Shown: piece by piece, positions 50,009 through 61,901 of the stretch
Layout: each line of letters begins with the position of its first letter
Position numbering within the stretch: position 1 is the stretch's first letter
NCBI RefSeq assembly: GCF_000189635.1
Contig: NW_002476355.1
Span: 310,001 to 374,000 of the forward strand
Direction of reading: 5' to 3'
DNA from: Tetrahymena thermophila SB210
Taxonomy: Eukaryota > Ciliophora > Oligohymenophorea > Hymenostomatida > Tetrahymenidae
DNA length: 64,000 bases
Notes under the pieces: model-generated
What the model was told of the DNA's origin: nothing
Databases searched by the model: none
What the model saw: only the letters and a program-made list of their open reading frames with translations
Position numbers and translations under genes: made by a program

Positions 50009-50337
50009 TCAATCTAATTATAATTAATGAATTACATTGTGAATTAAAGCACCACCAATAAGACCGTAAACTATGTAGACAGCGTATTTATTTTTTGCTA
50101 AGGTGTAGGCAGGAGTGCTTGTTTCAATGTAAGAAACTCTAGGAGCCCAGTTTTAGGCAAGGTAGCTATTTTACAAATATGATTATAATATTCTCATCTT
50201 AATTGATAATTTAATTACTTGGCATAAGTTGCATAGTGAATAGTAGCCTTGAAGGGACCAAAGTTACGGAAAAAGTAAGAGGTATCGTAGAGAGCTGATA
50301 CGAAACCTTCGAAAACCTTTTAACAAGAGTGATTCAT
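50009..50337 (-). CDS. Small membrane protein, probably highly expressed, unknown function
   Basis: Two exons, 50219-50337 and 50009-50165, give 91 aa: MNHSCQKVFEGFVSALYD, then TSYFFRNFGPFKATIHYA, YLAQNWAPRVSYIETSTP and the hydrophobic YAVYIVYGLIGGALI. Codons such as GTC, CTC, ACC and AAG are used more than in neighbouring genes, which in ciliates often marks highly expressed genes. One C-terminal membrane segment and the size suggest an organellar complex subunit, but no family is recognised. The C-terminal HNVIHQLQLD could be replaced if a further intron exists. Confidence 0.65.
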
Positions 50338-50890
50338 TCTCTATCTTAATATCTATTTATTTTTCTTTCTCTTTACTTTTCTATTTATTTAATTAAATTA
50401 ATTATTATCATTAAGATATCTTAAAACAGACAAATAGAAACTTCATTCTAACTAGATAGCAAGACTGGATTACTAAGGCAACAAAATATTAATAACTAAA
50501 TAGAAGGCATCAATCACACCCAAATACATTTTTTATAAAGAAAGCAAATCATTTATTCTTCTTAAATTGAATTGAATTTAATCAATTTATTAAATAATTA
50601 CAAAAAAAAAAATGTTTGATTTGATGAATTGCTTTTAAAATTCACCAAATATATTTTTGTAATGTTGGATGGAGTATGGCATTTAAGTACAAATAAATAA
50701 ATAGAAATTTACAAAATTTATTTCATAAAATATATTTTAATTAAATAAATTCAATGTTTTAAAATGAATTAATGTTTTTAATTTAATAAATTTGTTCAGC
50801 TATTGACTGTCCATTTTTTTCAGCTCTCTCCCTCATTCAATTCACTCATTTATGATCCTTTTTCTTTCATTTTCATATTAAACTAAATGC
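50338..50890. other. Intergenic 5' of the small membrane-protein gene
   Basis: AT-rich 5' flank and 3' flank of ALG14. A further upstream exon cannot be excluded, but none is supported. Confidence 0.45.
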
Positions 50891-51834
50891 TCAAATCAAT
50901 TGACCAATATATTCTATCTTAGGATTTAACTAGACGAGTTCTTCCCATTATACTAAAAACCTTATTTTAAAAAAATAAATCAGATATTGTTATTTATTTT
51001 ATATATTTGCTTACTTGTCAACAAACTTTATGAGTATTTTTCCAGTAAGGGAAAGAGTTTTTACCCTGCACCAACTTTCTACAAAGATGATCTTTGATCT
51101 TCTGTAAAGCATTAAATACTATTTTTATACAAAAAATGGATGATCAATTAAGAAACTCTTATTATTTCTTCATTTACTTTATTCATTAGAACACTAACCA
51201 CAATAGGAAGACATAGACCTGGTCCATTGCATACTAAAATAAATAAATAAATATATTTATTATTTAATAAAATAATTGCTTAAGATATTAAGGAAAAATT
51301 CTAAAATTTTTCAATAATTAGCTTACATAAAATATCTATTTGCTTGATTTTGATAACTTTGATAAAGCAATATATGATTGAAGAAAGAGTGGTGAGAGTT
51401 GAAGAGGCAAAACTCTATTTGACTTATCTGCTTCTTGGGATGTTAATCCACTCAACTTACTCATTATTTATTTCAATCTAATTTTGTTATTTTAAAAATT
51501 TTTAATCCTTATTGAACATTTTAGAAATGAATGATTGATTATATGTTAATTCTAAATCTGGTTTGCTTTTTACCTTGTTCTTTTTTAAAAAGTCTTCTAC
51601 TTTATCTTTTGAAACATTATCAGAAAACGCCTTTACAAAATAAACTTTTTTAAAATCTTTAAAGTTAATTTTCTTAATAAGACTTAACATTTCCCCTGTA
51701 TGTCCTCCTGAACCAAATACAATCATAATTCCATTCTTCAATGGCTTTAAATTCTTGCTCCGTTTAAACTAAAAGTAACATAGTGTTAAAAATCCTATGA
51801 AAAATGTAACTAAATAAAGCAAAAACTATATCAT
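50891..51834 (-). CDS. ALG14: ALG14, UDP-GlcNAc transferase membrane subunit
   Basis: Four exons, 51327-51834, 51178-51233, 51015-51118 and 50891-50960, give exactly 245 codons plus TGA. With Alg13, ALG14 adds the second GlcNAc to dolichol-PP-GlcNAc on the cytosolic ER face in N-glycan assembly. The N-terminus MIQFLLYLVTFFIGFLTLCY is the expected single membrane anchor. Then come IVFGSGGHTGEMLSLI (nucleotide-sugar fold), NIPRSRQVKQSF, LLCNGPGLCLPIVVSVL, KIIFVESWCRVKTLSLTGK and the terminal FLVQWEELVQLNPKIEYIG. All hallmark blocks are present in order and every intron keeps frame. The 59-nt intron between exons 2 and 3 is short. Likely functional. Confidence 0.94.
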
Positions 51835-52224
51835 ATCTTATAACTTTCCTTAGCTTTAATTTATAAAGTAAAAAACCTAGTTTGCTAAAAATTTTAAATA
51901 TTTAATTTTTTACTCTTTTTCTAAAATATATATTAAAAATTGATTAAATTGATCAAGTCTATCTATATAGATATTTTTTTTGTATATTTCTGTATGTGCG
52001 CCTCCAAAATTTTAGTAGAAATTCATCTGAAACTTTCAAATCATTTGAAGCATTACATAAAGGGTTACAAACAATTAGACTTGTTATCAATAAAATATCA
52101 TAGTTAAATGATAACTTAGCATAAATTTAATTGCTAAAAAAAAATTGTATTTTGATTATTTGGTTTTAAAATTAGCAATTAGCATCAGAAAAAAAGCAAA
52201 TAAATAAATAATTAAACAAATTAA

Positions 52225-53150
52225 TTTTATTGTTTTTAGCTTCTTGTAAAATAAATCTTTAAATCAAATTATTTTTGTTGAAAATAGTTAATAACATAGA
52301 ACAAATTAATTAATACCTTTAGATTCCTCATTTGTGGTTAAATTATTCATATTCTGTAATAAATTTTACATAATTCGTATAAGTCCTTCCTAAATGATAG
52401 ATTTATAAATTTATTTTTTTTGTAAATTTGTTAAGATATTCTAGAAAATAAAGATATTTATTTACTAAACAAAATATAAAGGATATTGAGAATGTGAACT
52501 CATTTTAAGAAAATCCAATTTGATCAAATTTACACGTATACGTGTAAATTTGATCAAATTGGATTTTCTTAAAATGAGTTCACATTCTCAATATCCTTTA
52601 TATAACAAACAACAAATTATTTTTATCTTTTTATAAATTATAATCAAACAATATTTTTACCATTAAATATATATTTTTTAATTGAATTAATTTATTTATT
52701 TATTTCAAAATTTTTAAAAAATTTAAATATATTTTTTAGTTAAAAAAAATGAATTATTAAATCATTAGAATTGTTTTAATTAATTTTATTGCTTTTGAAA
52801 TCTCTTTATATCAAACTATTTTTTTGAAAATAAATAGTTAATAGCATATATTAACTAATAATTTTAGATTCTTCTTTTAGTTATTCTCATTCTGTAATAA
52901 ATTTTTCACCATTCATAAAACACTATCCTAAAAAATAAATCTAAATTTATGTTTTTGTAAATTGGTCAACATATTCTAGAAAATAAAAATATTTGCTAAA
53001 CAAACAACAAATAATTTTTATCTTTTTATGAATTAAAATTAAGCAATATCTTTGAACTTAAATATAAATTTTGTAATTGAATTAATTTACTTATTTATTT
53101 ATTTGATAAGTTTTAAAAATCTAAAAATATTTTTTAGTTAAAATAAAATA
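52225..53150. repeat. Diverged direct duplication, copies about 52225-52755 and 52780-53150
   Basis: The copies share, in order, TTAATTTTATTG, a TTCATTCTGTAATAAATTTT-like block, ATATTCTAGAAAATAAA, CTAAACAAA, AACAAA(T)ATTTTTATCTTTTTAT, TTGAATTAATTTA and ATATTTTTTAGTTAAAA. Copy one is longer because it carries the palindromic insertion. Confidence 0.75.
52474..52603. mobile_element. 130-bp perfect palindrome with 6-bp target-site duplication
   Basis: The two 65-nt arms are exact reverse complements with no spacer; the axis is between 52538 and 52539 (ACACGTATACGTGT). The ends read ATATAAAGGATATTGAG from both sides. AACAAA occurs directly outside on each side (52468-52473 and 52604-52609). The second copy of the surrounding duplication has CTAAACAAACAACAAAT without the palindrome (about 52996-53012), which is what an empty target would look like. 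It behaves as a foldback insertion without coding capacity. The family is unknown. Confidence 0.75.
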
Positions 53151-54929
53151 ATTGAATAAATAGTTAAAATTTCTAAATGATATTTTACTTCTATTTTTTA
53201 GATTATTTTTAAGAATTATTTAGACAAAGTAATAGAGCTCAACTTATTTGAATAATAATACAAATTTAAATTGATATATTGATTAAAGCTGATAATTTTA
53301 ATTTCAATTGCAATCACTTAAATTAATAAAATCTTAATTCAAGCAATTAAATAAAAAGTGAAGCTAATTTTAAATTTAATGATTTATTTTTGTGTAAAGT
53401 ATGTTAAAAACTATTAATTAATTTTACACTTTTTTCCAACCTTAAAAATCCTTGATTGATTGATAAATATCTTACACTCACTTATTGATTATGAAAAAAA
53501 AAAAACTTATTTAAAATCTACACTAGTTTGTATAAAAATATTTTTAAATACTTAGAATTACACAAATATATATATTTCTTGCTTTTTAATAATTTACTTA
53601 TATGTTTTTTTTTATTATCAAATATCAAAATGCATAATAATTGCTATAAAATTAATCTCTTAATCTAAATTTATTCTAGTTATAAAAATATTTTAATAAT
53701 AACTTCAACTTTTAATAATCAAATAAGTCTTCTTACCCAAAGAAATAAAAAAATTTTTGAGTAAAATCTTTTTAAAATAAATTATTTACTATTTTACAAT
53801 ATTTTAGAAAATATTGTCTTTAAACTAAGAACAATTATTGAGGGTTTTTCCTTATTAAAAAGTTTTTGTAAAGCTTACATAAATTCATATTAAGAAAAGC
53901 TAAAACAAATATATTGTAGATAATCATTAACTAAGACTATCTTACATTAAAGTAGATTTTTACAAATTTAAAAAATAAGGCCAATAACTCTATAAAAATT
54001 TTGGAAATTCATCAACTTAATTAATTAATATGTATCTCCGGTATATAAGACAAAAATATCTATTTGTTAAAATATAGATAATAAAAAGTTTCTCTATAAA
54101 AAAATAATCTATTTGTATTTTAAAGTGTTAAAAACTATCTTCCAAATAAAGAATGAGAAGATCTATTTATTTATTTAATAATTATTTTTATGGTTTATCC
54201 TAATCTTTCAGTCTATATTGAAAAACAAATTTATTTAAATTCAAGAAGTAATAATTGTTCTAACTATTATTTGGGTTATTAAATTTATTAAGGTTTTCAC
54301 TTTTAAATTAAAAAAGTATCAGTTTTTATACTTATCAATTCTTTAATTATTTTTAATCACAAAAGATCATTTTACATTTGAATATTGTAATTTAATCAGA
54401 TTAGGTAAATAAATATTGAGAAATCAAAGTTAAAGTTATGAGAAAATAAAAGAGTTTTAAAAAAATTTAAATAATACATTTAAACAGTCAGTCATACATA
54501 ATCAGAATTATAACTAAAGCTTTTTATCAAAAAAAATACATTAAATTATGCTTAAATAATTTTAAAGATTATATTGTTTGAATTACTTCAGTAGTTTTTT
54601 TTTGTTTAAGTTAGGCTTTACTTTTATTTGAATTTAAAAATTTATTTTCCAAGATTGCTTATGATTGGATAAATTATTAACATTTTGCCTAAATTAATAA
54701 ATTAGTGGATATTTCTTAATTAATCATGCCAGAAGTACCTAATTATTTTTAAATATTATAATGTATAAATACTTAATTTTTCTTCCTCATTTCTTTTCTA
54801 TAAAATAATTAACCTCAAAATTTTCATAAAAATAAATAAAAATTGCATTTTCGAACAATTTTAAAAACCAAATTAATCAAGTTAGCAACCAAAAAAGTAG
54901 TTTTCAATATTAAAAGATAAATATTCAAA

Positions 54930-55947
54930 ATGACCTAAAACTAAAATTGCCTTGACGAAAAGCTTAATAACTCTGATGCTTGTAAGAAATAGGAAATTAG
55001 TTCAAAAAATTTGTTATTCATAAATGAGCAAACGTCTATTCATATAGAGAAATATGTCAAATATTTTAAAATTGGTTTAATTTTTTTAGCTTTGAGCACC
55101 TCCTCTATATTTTTTTTAGCCTTTTTAAATATGAATTCAGAATATTTCAAGGTACAATCTTATCTCTTAATAGTACTGGGTATTTCTCTTATAGCTATCT
55201 CTATTTACATCTTTAAAATATTTTCGAATAAGCAAGCATATGTCAGTACTAAAAAGCTGTCTATAGTATTTCTAAAATTGACGTGTCTTTCTATAGCTAT
55301 AGTATCCTTAAGTTACCTTATTAGGGTGTATGCTATTAATTGGTGTGGTAAATTACGTTTATTTATTTTTAATAAATTTTATCAATTAATATTTTTATTA
55401 TTTATAAACCTAACTAGGTTATGTAATAACTTTTAATGGTCCAGTCAGTGAGGTTGCTATTAAAAATACTTTAAATATGAATGCAATATGTTTGGAATCT
55501 AGTTATGAAGAAAAATTGTAATCAATAAAAAATACAATATTTTAATTATGTAATCATAATACCTCTTGTTAAGAAGGTTCATATTCAGTAACATCTTTTA
55601 CATGGATTTTCAGCTTATGCTTTCTGAACCTATGCATATTTATGGTTTTGGATTTTTACATCTTTATTTACATTTATCAGAAAATACATTATGCTGAGTT
55701 TGATGCTTCACAGAAAGCTTAATCCTTAGAAAATCTAAAAAAAAGTTTTTTATCAGATTGCGTTTCTATAAGCATAGATTAATTAAGTTAATAAATATAA
55801 AAAAGCAATCAGTAAGATACTTGTGATAGTCATGATTTTACTAATAGGCCAGTCTCTCAAATAGAAATGACGAATGCAGAGAAGTCAGATGATTTATCAG
55901 AACATAATAGATAAGTAAAAAACATTATCTCAATAAATAGTGAATGA
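54930..55947 (+). CDS. Four-pass membrane protein, tetraspanin-like topology
   Basis: Two exons, 54930-55347 and 55418-55947, give 315 aa. A polar N-terminus (MTQNQNCLDEKLNN) leads to hydrophobic segments at about residues 50-70 (IGLIFLALSTSSIFFLAFL), 79-102 and 110-137. A loop with Cys residues (NWCG, ICLESS, LCNHNTSC) follows, then a fourth segment (FTWIFSLCFLNLCIFMVLDF) and a cytosolic Ser/Gln/Asp-rich tail of about 95 residues. A short first loop and a larger cysteine-bearing second loop fit tetraspanin topology, but the CCG signature is absent, so membership is only suggestive. The intron is 70 nt. Confidence 0.65.
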
Positions 55948-56979
55948 GCGTATTTTTGTATGTATTTATTGATTGTTAAAAAAGTAAACAGGTTGCTAAT
56001 AATTAATTAAATTAAATGCTATTTTTGCTATTATACCATATATTTATTTATCTTTTATTAACTACTTAATTAATTTTCTTTATTATTATGAATTTTACAA
56101 TAAAGTTAAAAAATAATTTATTACTTTATATCTTTTTTAAATAATTTATTTATATTAGACATATTTTAGAATATAAAAATTTTAAAATTGTTTTAGCTTT
56201 GTTCGTTTAAGGCTAAATAATTAAAACAAATAATATAAATATATAATAGGAAATTATTTAAAATTTAGAAAAATGACACAGTTTTATATAAAAGAAAGTT
56301 TGAATTTATTATTAAATATTTATTTTAAATAAAAAGTTAATAAATAATTTTATCATTTTTTTTCTTCTAAGAAAGACTTTTAAAATTTTGTATACTATCA
56401 ATCCTCATTTATTAAGGTAACCTCTTCCTCTTTTTTTCTCCAAAATTATCTAATTTTTAAAGAAAAATGTTTATCTTATAATTTTCTCTTAACTAATGAG
56501 GATTCACAGTTTATAAATTACCTTATCGCTTTATCATTTATTTAACTTTTTAAATTCTTTATAGAATGGCATTGATGATAAATTTTGGATATAAAGCTGA
56601 TTGAGTTTAGAATTAACTTAAATTTATTTCATTAAAATTGTCTTTAAAAATCTTGATAGATAATTTAGTTATTAAAATGTGGCTGAAATCAATTTATTTA
56701 AAAAATAGATGCCATAAAAATTAATAAAAGAATTAAATTATAAGGATTACAATTTTACTTAAATTAAATTATTAAAAAATCTTGATAGATGATTTAGTAA
56801 TTAAAAGGTGGTTGAAATTTTTTTTTTTTAAATAGATGCTATAAAAATTAATAAAAGAATTAATTTTTAATGATTACAATATCACATTAATTAAATTAGC
56901 CACTTTAAGATTGAACTTTAAGATCAAATATTTGTTTTCCAAAATTATATGAATAGTAAAATAAAAAATAAAAGTGATT
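55948..56979. other. Intergenic with a small tandem duplication
   Basis: AT-rich, no gene. It contains the 129-bp period repeat at 56646-56890 just upstream of the next gene. Confidence 0.5.
56646..56890. repeat. Direct duplication, period about 129 bp
   Basis: Both copies begin AAAAATCTTGATAGAT and include TTTAGTTATTAAAATGTGG or TTTAGTAATTAAAAGGTGG, then AAAATTAATAAAAGAATTAA and GATTACAAT. They differ by several substitutions and indels. They lie about 90 bases before the start of the following gene. Confidence 0.75.
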
Positions 56980-58857
56980 ATGATAAATATAGAAAGTCTG
57001 AAGGAGTTGGATTCATTTTCAAGTAGATTCTCTCAGTAAATAGTTGAAATTACATCTTTAAAAATTTCTTTAAAGAATCAAAAAATTAATGAATTATGTT
57101 CTTTAACAAAGCTTATAAATTCATTACCCAACTTAACTATGCTCATTTTACATTTTGAAAAAACAGATATGAATAACACCCTAGTTAATGCTCTTTAAAA
57201 TGCTATTTCAGAAAGAAAATTAAAAGATGTTACCATTCATTTATTAGGAAATAATATCACTCATAAAAAAGCTAAACAATTTTTACTTTTTATCAAAGAA
57301 ATGTATCCTTAAGTTGGTGGTTACAATTATTAATACAACAAAGGAAGAGTTATGGTTTCAAATAGCTCTTCTTTATTAAAGATTGACTTTTAATATTCTG
57401 AAAAATAATCAATATTTCTTGATGATCTCTAATCAAAGATATTTTCCTTTGAAATAAAATCCAACTAAATAGATTTTGTCAAAATAATTTAGCAAAATAT
57501 TTAAAATAAAATAGATAACTGTCATGTTTCATTATCTTTCAAGTAAAAGACTTATTTAATATTTACTAATGGCAGTCTTTAGAATTAATATTAAATAACT
57601 TTAAATTTCGAAGATAAAAATGACATGACATCGTTTTATATTGATGGATTTTATCTAGTAGAGTCCTTTTTAAAAAAAGATGAATTTTAAAATTACAAGA
57701 TATTTAAATAAATTGAAAGCAGATAAATTTGTAAAATTATTCAAAAACCAAAGTATCATTTAACTTTAAGCTTTAAAACATAAAATATTTCTTTTAAATG
57801 CTTTGAAAGAATGTAAAATTATCTTAAAAAATATTAATTTGATAAATTGAATCTGTTTTAAATTGGATTCAATATCACATCATAATTATTTAAGCAATTA
57901 ATTTTTAATTTAGTCTTTTAAAATAATGATAAATTTTATGAATAACCTCATGCTTTAAATCTTTTCTTAAACTAAACAGAATTAAAAAATGAATCATAAA
58001 TTTTAAGTTTAAAAACAATAAAAAATGAAACAATTTAAAGAAAATAGTTAAACTTAGAATTTTAATCATAAGAAAATGTGCTAGATTTCTTACAACACTA
58101 TATGGACACTTTAAAAAGCGGAAATATAATTAATAATCTCAAATTATCATATATTGATTAGACTTCATAGCTAGACTCTTTTGATAATAATTTATTTTAA
58201 TAAGGTTTGAAAAACATAAACTTCTATGATCAAATTAGAACACTTTCACTAAACCTATTTACATAAATCAGTGCTTTCCCTTTAATAGCAAATTTAGAAA
58301 GCCTTAATAAAATAAGTGCTAGCTTTTAAAGCTTAAATGGTATATACAGCTTTTTGAAGTAAAATAGATACAATTTTGAAATGAAAAATGAGCAAACAAA
58401 ATTAATTAGCTTAAAAATAAAAATTTATTAAGACTACTCAAATTATAATTACATAAATATATAAAATAGAGATAGAATAGACAATGATAAATTTAGAGAA
58501 TTGTAATTTTCTTCATTGAATTTTGAAAGAATTAGTTAAATATAATATTTTCAGGATTAAGAATACCCTAAACCAACAATTTTAAACTAAATATTCACAA
58601 AATTTAAAAGATTGACAAGTTTCAAGCAAGCTTTTATATATTATTATACACAAAATAAAAATAATTATGAAGATGATCCTTAAGTTGAAGACAACTATCC
58701 ATACAGTTAATTTTTTGATTATGACTATGATATGTGTTAATGCTATGAATGTGAGCACTCTCTACTTGAATTTATTTAGACAAAAATTTTGGGTGGAAAT
58801 TATAGTGTATAATTTTAGTTAGATGCTAACTTTGCTAGGAAAATGAATTTATTATGA
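56980..58857 (+). CDS. LRR-like protein of unknown function, single exon
   Basis: One frame of 625 aa from MINIESLKELDSFSSRF to TGA at 58855-58857, with more than 60 in-frame TAA/TAG codons. Leu/Ile-rich segments such as ITSLKISLKNQKINELC, LPNLTMLILHFEKTD and LKDVTIHLLGNNITHKKA resemble degenerate LRRs. The middle is Asn/Gln/Phe-rich. The C-terminal part has acidic and Tyr-rich stretches and a YDMCQCYECEHSLLEF cysteine cluster. Such weakly conserved LRR orphans are common in ciliates. No catalytic motif is seen and the role is unknown. A different upstream ATG at 56950 is out of frame and short. Confidence 0.68.
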
Positions 58858-59155
58858 TAATATTATTAAAATTTTGCTTGCTACTTACTAGTAATAATTT
58901 TATAAATTTTCTGTATTTTTTATTCTATTTTTTATTTATCATTTGTTTTATTAATTTTTTTAATTTTAAGATTATGCATTAATGCATATTAAAGGTTTCT
59001 ATTGAAACTCAAAAAGAATAATAATTTAATCAAATTTTTACCAAAAAAATAGCAATTTATCAAAAAGTATTTAAATTTTTTTATTGATAGTTAGTTACTA
59101 CATTCAATATGTTTAAATAAAAAATGAATTTACTTAAAAAAAAATAAAATTAATT
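58858..59155. other. Convergent 3' flanks, nothing recognised
   Basis: About 300 bases of AT-rich DNA between two genes ending toward each other. Confidence 0.5.
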
Positions 59156-60682
59156 TCAATTTGAAAAAAAATCTTAGATTTGGAATATATTTTAGCGATC
59201 ATCTGACTCTTCTTAAGGAAATTGATTTTAAAATTAAATAAATTCATATATTTCATTATTATTATTATTATTATTATTTTAGTCTTAAAATTGCTAATTT
59301 TATTAATCATAAAACCTTTAAATATCATCAGAATCGTATAGAGTAGATTAAAATTAATCTAATTAATTTGTAATGAATTATTGACTTAAATTATCTTATT
59401 CCTTTTAAAACTATTCTGTATTTTAATTTTGTAAAGTTTAATTTGAATTTGAAGATTGACAATTATTGGAATCCTAATTTAGCTTTTATTTAATTTAATA
59501 TAATATTTTTTTATTAATTTTATCATCAACTTATTGACTTATTTTTTTATTAGCTTTACTTTTAATACTAGAGTATTCTGTTGGATAGAACTTTTTAATG
59601 AATTAATATCCTCCGATAAGTCGACCTAGTTTATCTTCTTGGTAGAAAGAATCAACATATGGGTAATAATCTAATGTGCCGCTTTATAATCTTTGATCGA
59701 TTTCTTGCCTTTTTTATTGCAAATCTTCTAAAACTTTTTAATTAAAAGAAAATTCTACTACTGATAAGTAATCGCAAACTCTATATCCATCAATCAATTC
59801 AACCTCACTTAATGGGTAATTAAAAATTCTGCACTTTCCCATAATTGTAAACCCCTCAACTGTAACAATATTTATATCAATTTCTTACTAGCCTGTCATG
59901 AAAGCTATATTAAGATCAATTATTCCTCTTTAATCAAGCACCTCAGGCAATTTAATATTCCTTGAGTAAAACATCAAATATTCCATAACATTCTAATAGT
60001 TTTATTGTATAAAAGAGTAATTTCCTTATATCAAATTAATAAATCCCAAGGAGCCTCCGTTAGAATAGATTTTATGAGACATACTTTCGAAACAAAATTT
60101 TTTAATTTAATATTTTAATATTTTTTCTGGATTTTCTGAGAGGTTTGCTAAGAAAGAGTGGGCCATAGAAAGAGACCTCTAGAAGTTTTTGCTTAAAATG
60201 TTATGAATTAAACTTTCATCATTTAGATATTTAAATAATATATTCTGCTTTACTTAAAAGCTCTTTTACTACCTAGGTATAATTACTTCTTTAATAAACT
60301 AAGCAACTTGATATGCTTTATTTATTTACAAGCTTTCTAATATTTTGCAAATACACTCAATTTCCTGAGGGTTAGTAAATCCAAGATAGCTCTCTTCGTG
60401 TATTGTATACCCATAATTTTTTTAAATATAAGTAGCCATCGGAGGTCGATATTTATTAAGTGGGCAAAAACCCGTAGAGTCCTCTTCGTAATATAACTAA
60501 AATGCGTCTTTCCATAAAAACATATCATCAACAATCATGAAATTATAATCTTCAGAAATATTCTTTATAATGTTTGCAGCTCTACATTAAAAACCAGCAT
60601 GTTAAATGATTTTATCTTGTTATCTTTCTTATTCTTTTTCTTCCTATTATTAGAAGTTAAAATCTTCTATCTCAAATTCCAT
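59156..60682 (-). CDS. Orphan protein with Asn/Gln-rich tail
   Basis: A single frame of 508 aa from MEFEIEDFNFQQQEEKEQ to TGA at 59156-59158. Residues 1-380 are an ordinary globular sequence (for example KYRPPMATYIQKNYGYTIHE, MAHSFLANLSENPEKILK, NIVTVEGFTIMGKCRIFNYP, VDSFYQEDKLGRLIGGYQF). The last 110 residues are dominated by Asn and Gln, including a run of seven Asn encoded by AAT repeats at 59259-59279. No family was recognised. The tail would be missed entirely under the standard code. Confidence 0.65.
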
Positions 60683-61901
60683 GGTTAAACTTTAATTTAT
60701 TCTTTTTTTCTTATTATTTGCGAAAACAAATTTAGGAAAGTATATTTTTTTAACAAGATTATTCAACTAATATGCTTTATCTTTCTATAGAATTTTAGTT
60801 AAACCTGTGGATAGTAAACATATTTAAAAAAGAAATACTGACTGATATATTCTTTCTATTATATTATAAACGAATTATAATCAATCTGCAAATAATAAAT
60901 CCATTATAATAAAAACATAAATAATGTAAAATGGCTATTTTCTGCAAATTAATAAATGAATATATTAGTTAAAACTGATTGGAATCTGCCATCTAAAAAA
61001 TCTATGAATTAATATTCTATTTAAAGAGAAAATTAAAAAGATTTGATAACCCTAAAATAATTAATGTAGGTATTTTAAATAGGTTATTTCAAATTTAAAG
61101 TTACTAAAGTATATTAAAAGCATAAATTAAACTTAATTATATGGTAATTCTAAATAAATTAACTTTGTAAAAGCAAATTTTAAAAAATAATTCTATTTTA
61201 TTTATAAAAAGCTATAGATATAATTTTATATTAGACTTTTAAAAATTCTATTTGACATTTATTATAAAATAAATTAAAAATTTCATTTAAAAAAATTAAG
61301 ATAATTAAAAGAAATATAATGAAAATGTGAGGAATAAAACTTTATATGTTTTATATTTGTAAAATAAATAAATAAATAATCAATTAAAAATTCCATTAAA
61401 CACTTAATATTTTATTCTAATATTATTATTTTTTATTAGAAAATTGTATTGATATTTAGCTAATTTTTAAGAAGAGCAAAAAGACTTTTACAAGCTAATA
61501 TTGGTTTATAACTATAAAATAAATTGCTGCAAAATCTGGCTACTTCATTTTTCTAAACTGCTATTGCAGATATTAAAATTCTTATGTTTCTGTATTTTAA
61601 AATTTTAAAAACCTAATTTAAATTAAATTTACTTAAAGATTTTATTTTTTTTAAGAAACAATAAATAAATTTAAAGTGTTTTTTTTAAAATAAAAAATAA
61701 GTATTTTAAAAATATTAAAATTCATTTAAAAAATTAAAATAATTTAAAAACAATGAAGATAGTAATTAATTTAGTTGCCAATATTTATTGACTTAATATT
61801 TTTGTTTCTTTGTTTGAATACTAATTTTAAATTGTACAAACATAAAATATATTTATTTATTTTTATCATAATAATTAATTGAGTAAATCTATTATTATGA
61901 A
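60683..61901. other. Intergenic, no gene seen
   Basis: About 1.2 kb of AT-rich DNA between two minus-strand genes. No supported frame or RNA. Confidence 0.5.

Larger units (their letters stand above)
51835..54929. other. Long AT-rich intergenic region with tandem duplication and palindrome
   Basis: About 3.1 kb with no supported gene. It contains the diverged duplication at 52225-53150 and the perfect palindrome at 52474-52603, listed separately. The rest (53150-54929) is low-complexity AT-rich DNA. Confidence 0.55.
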
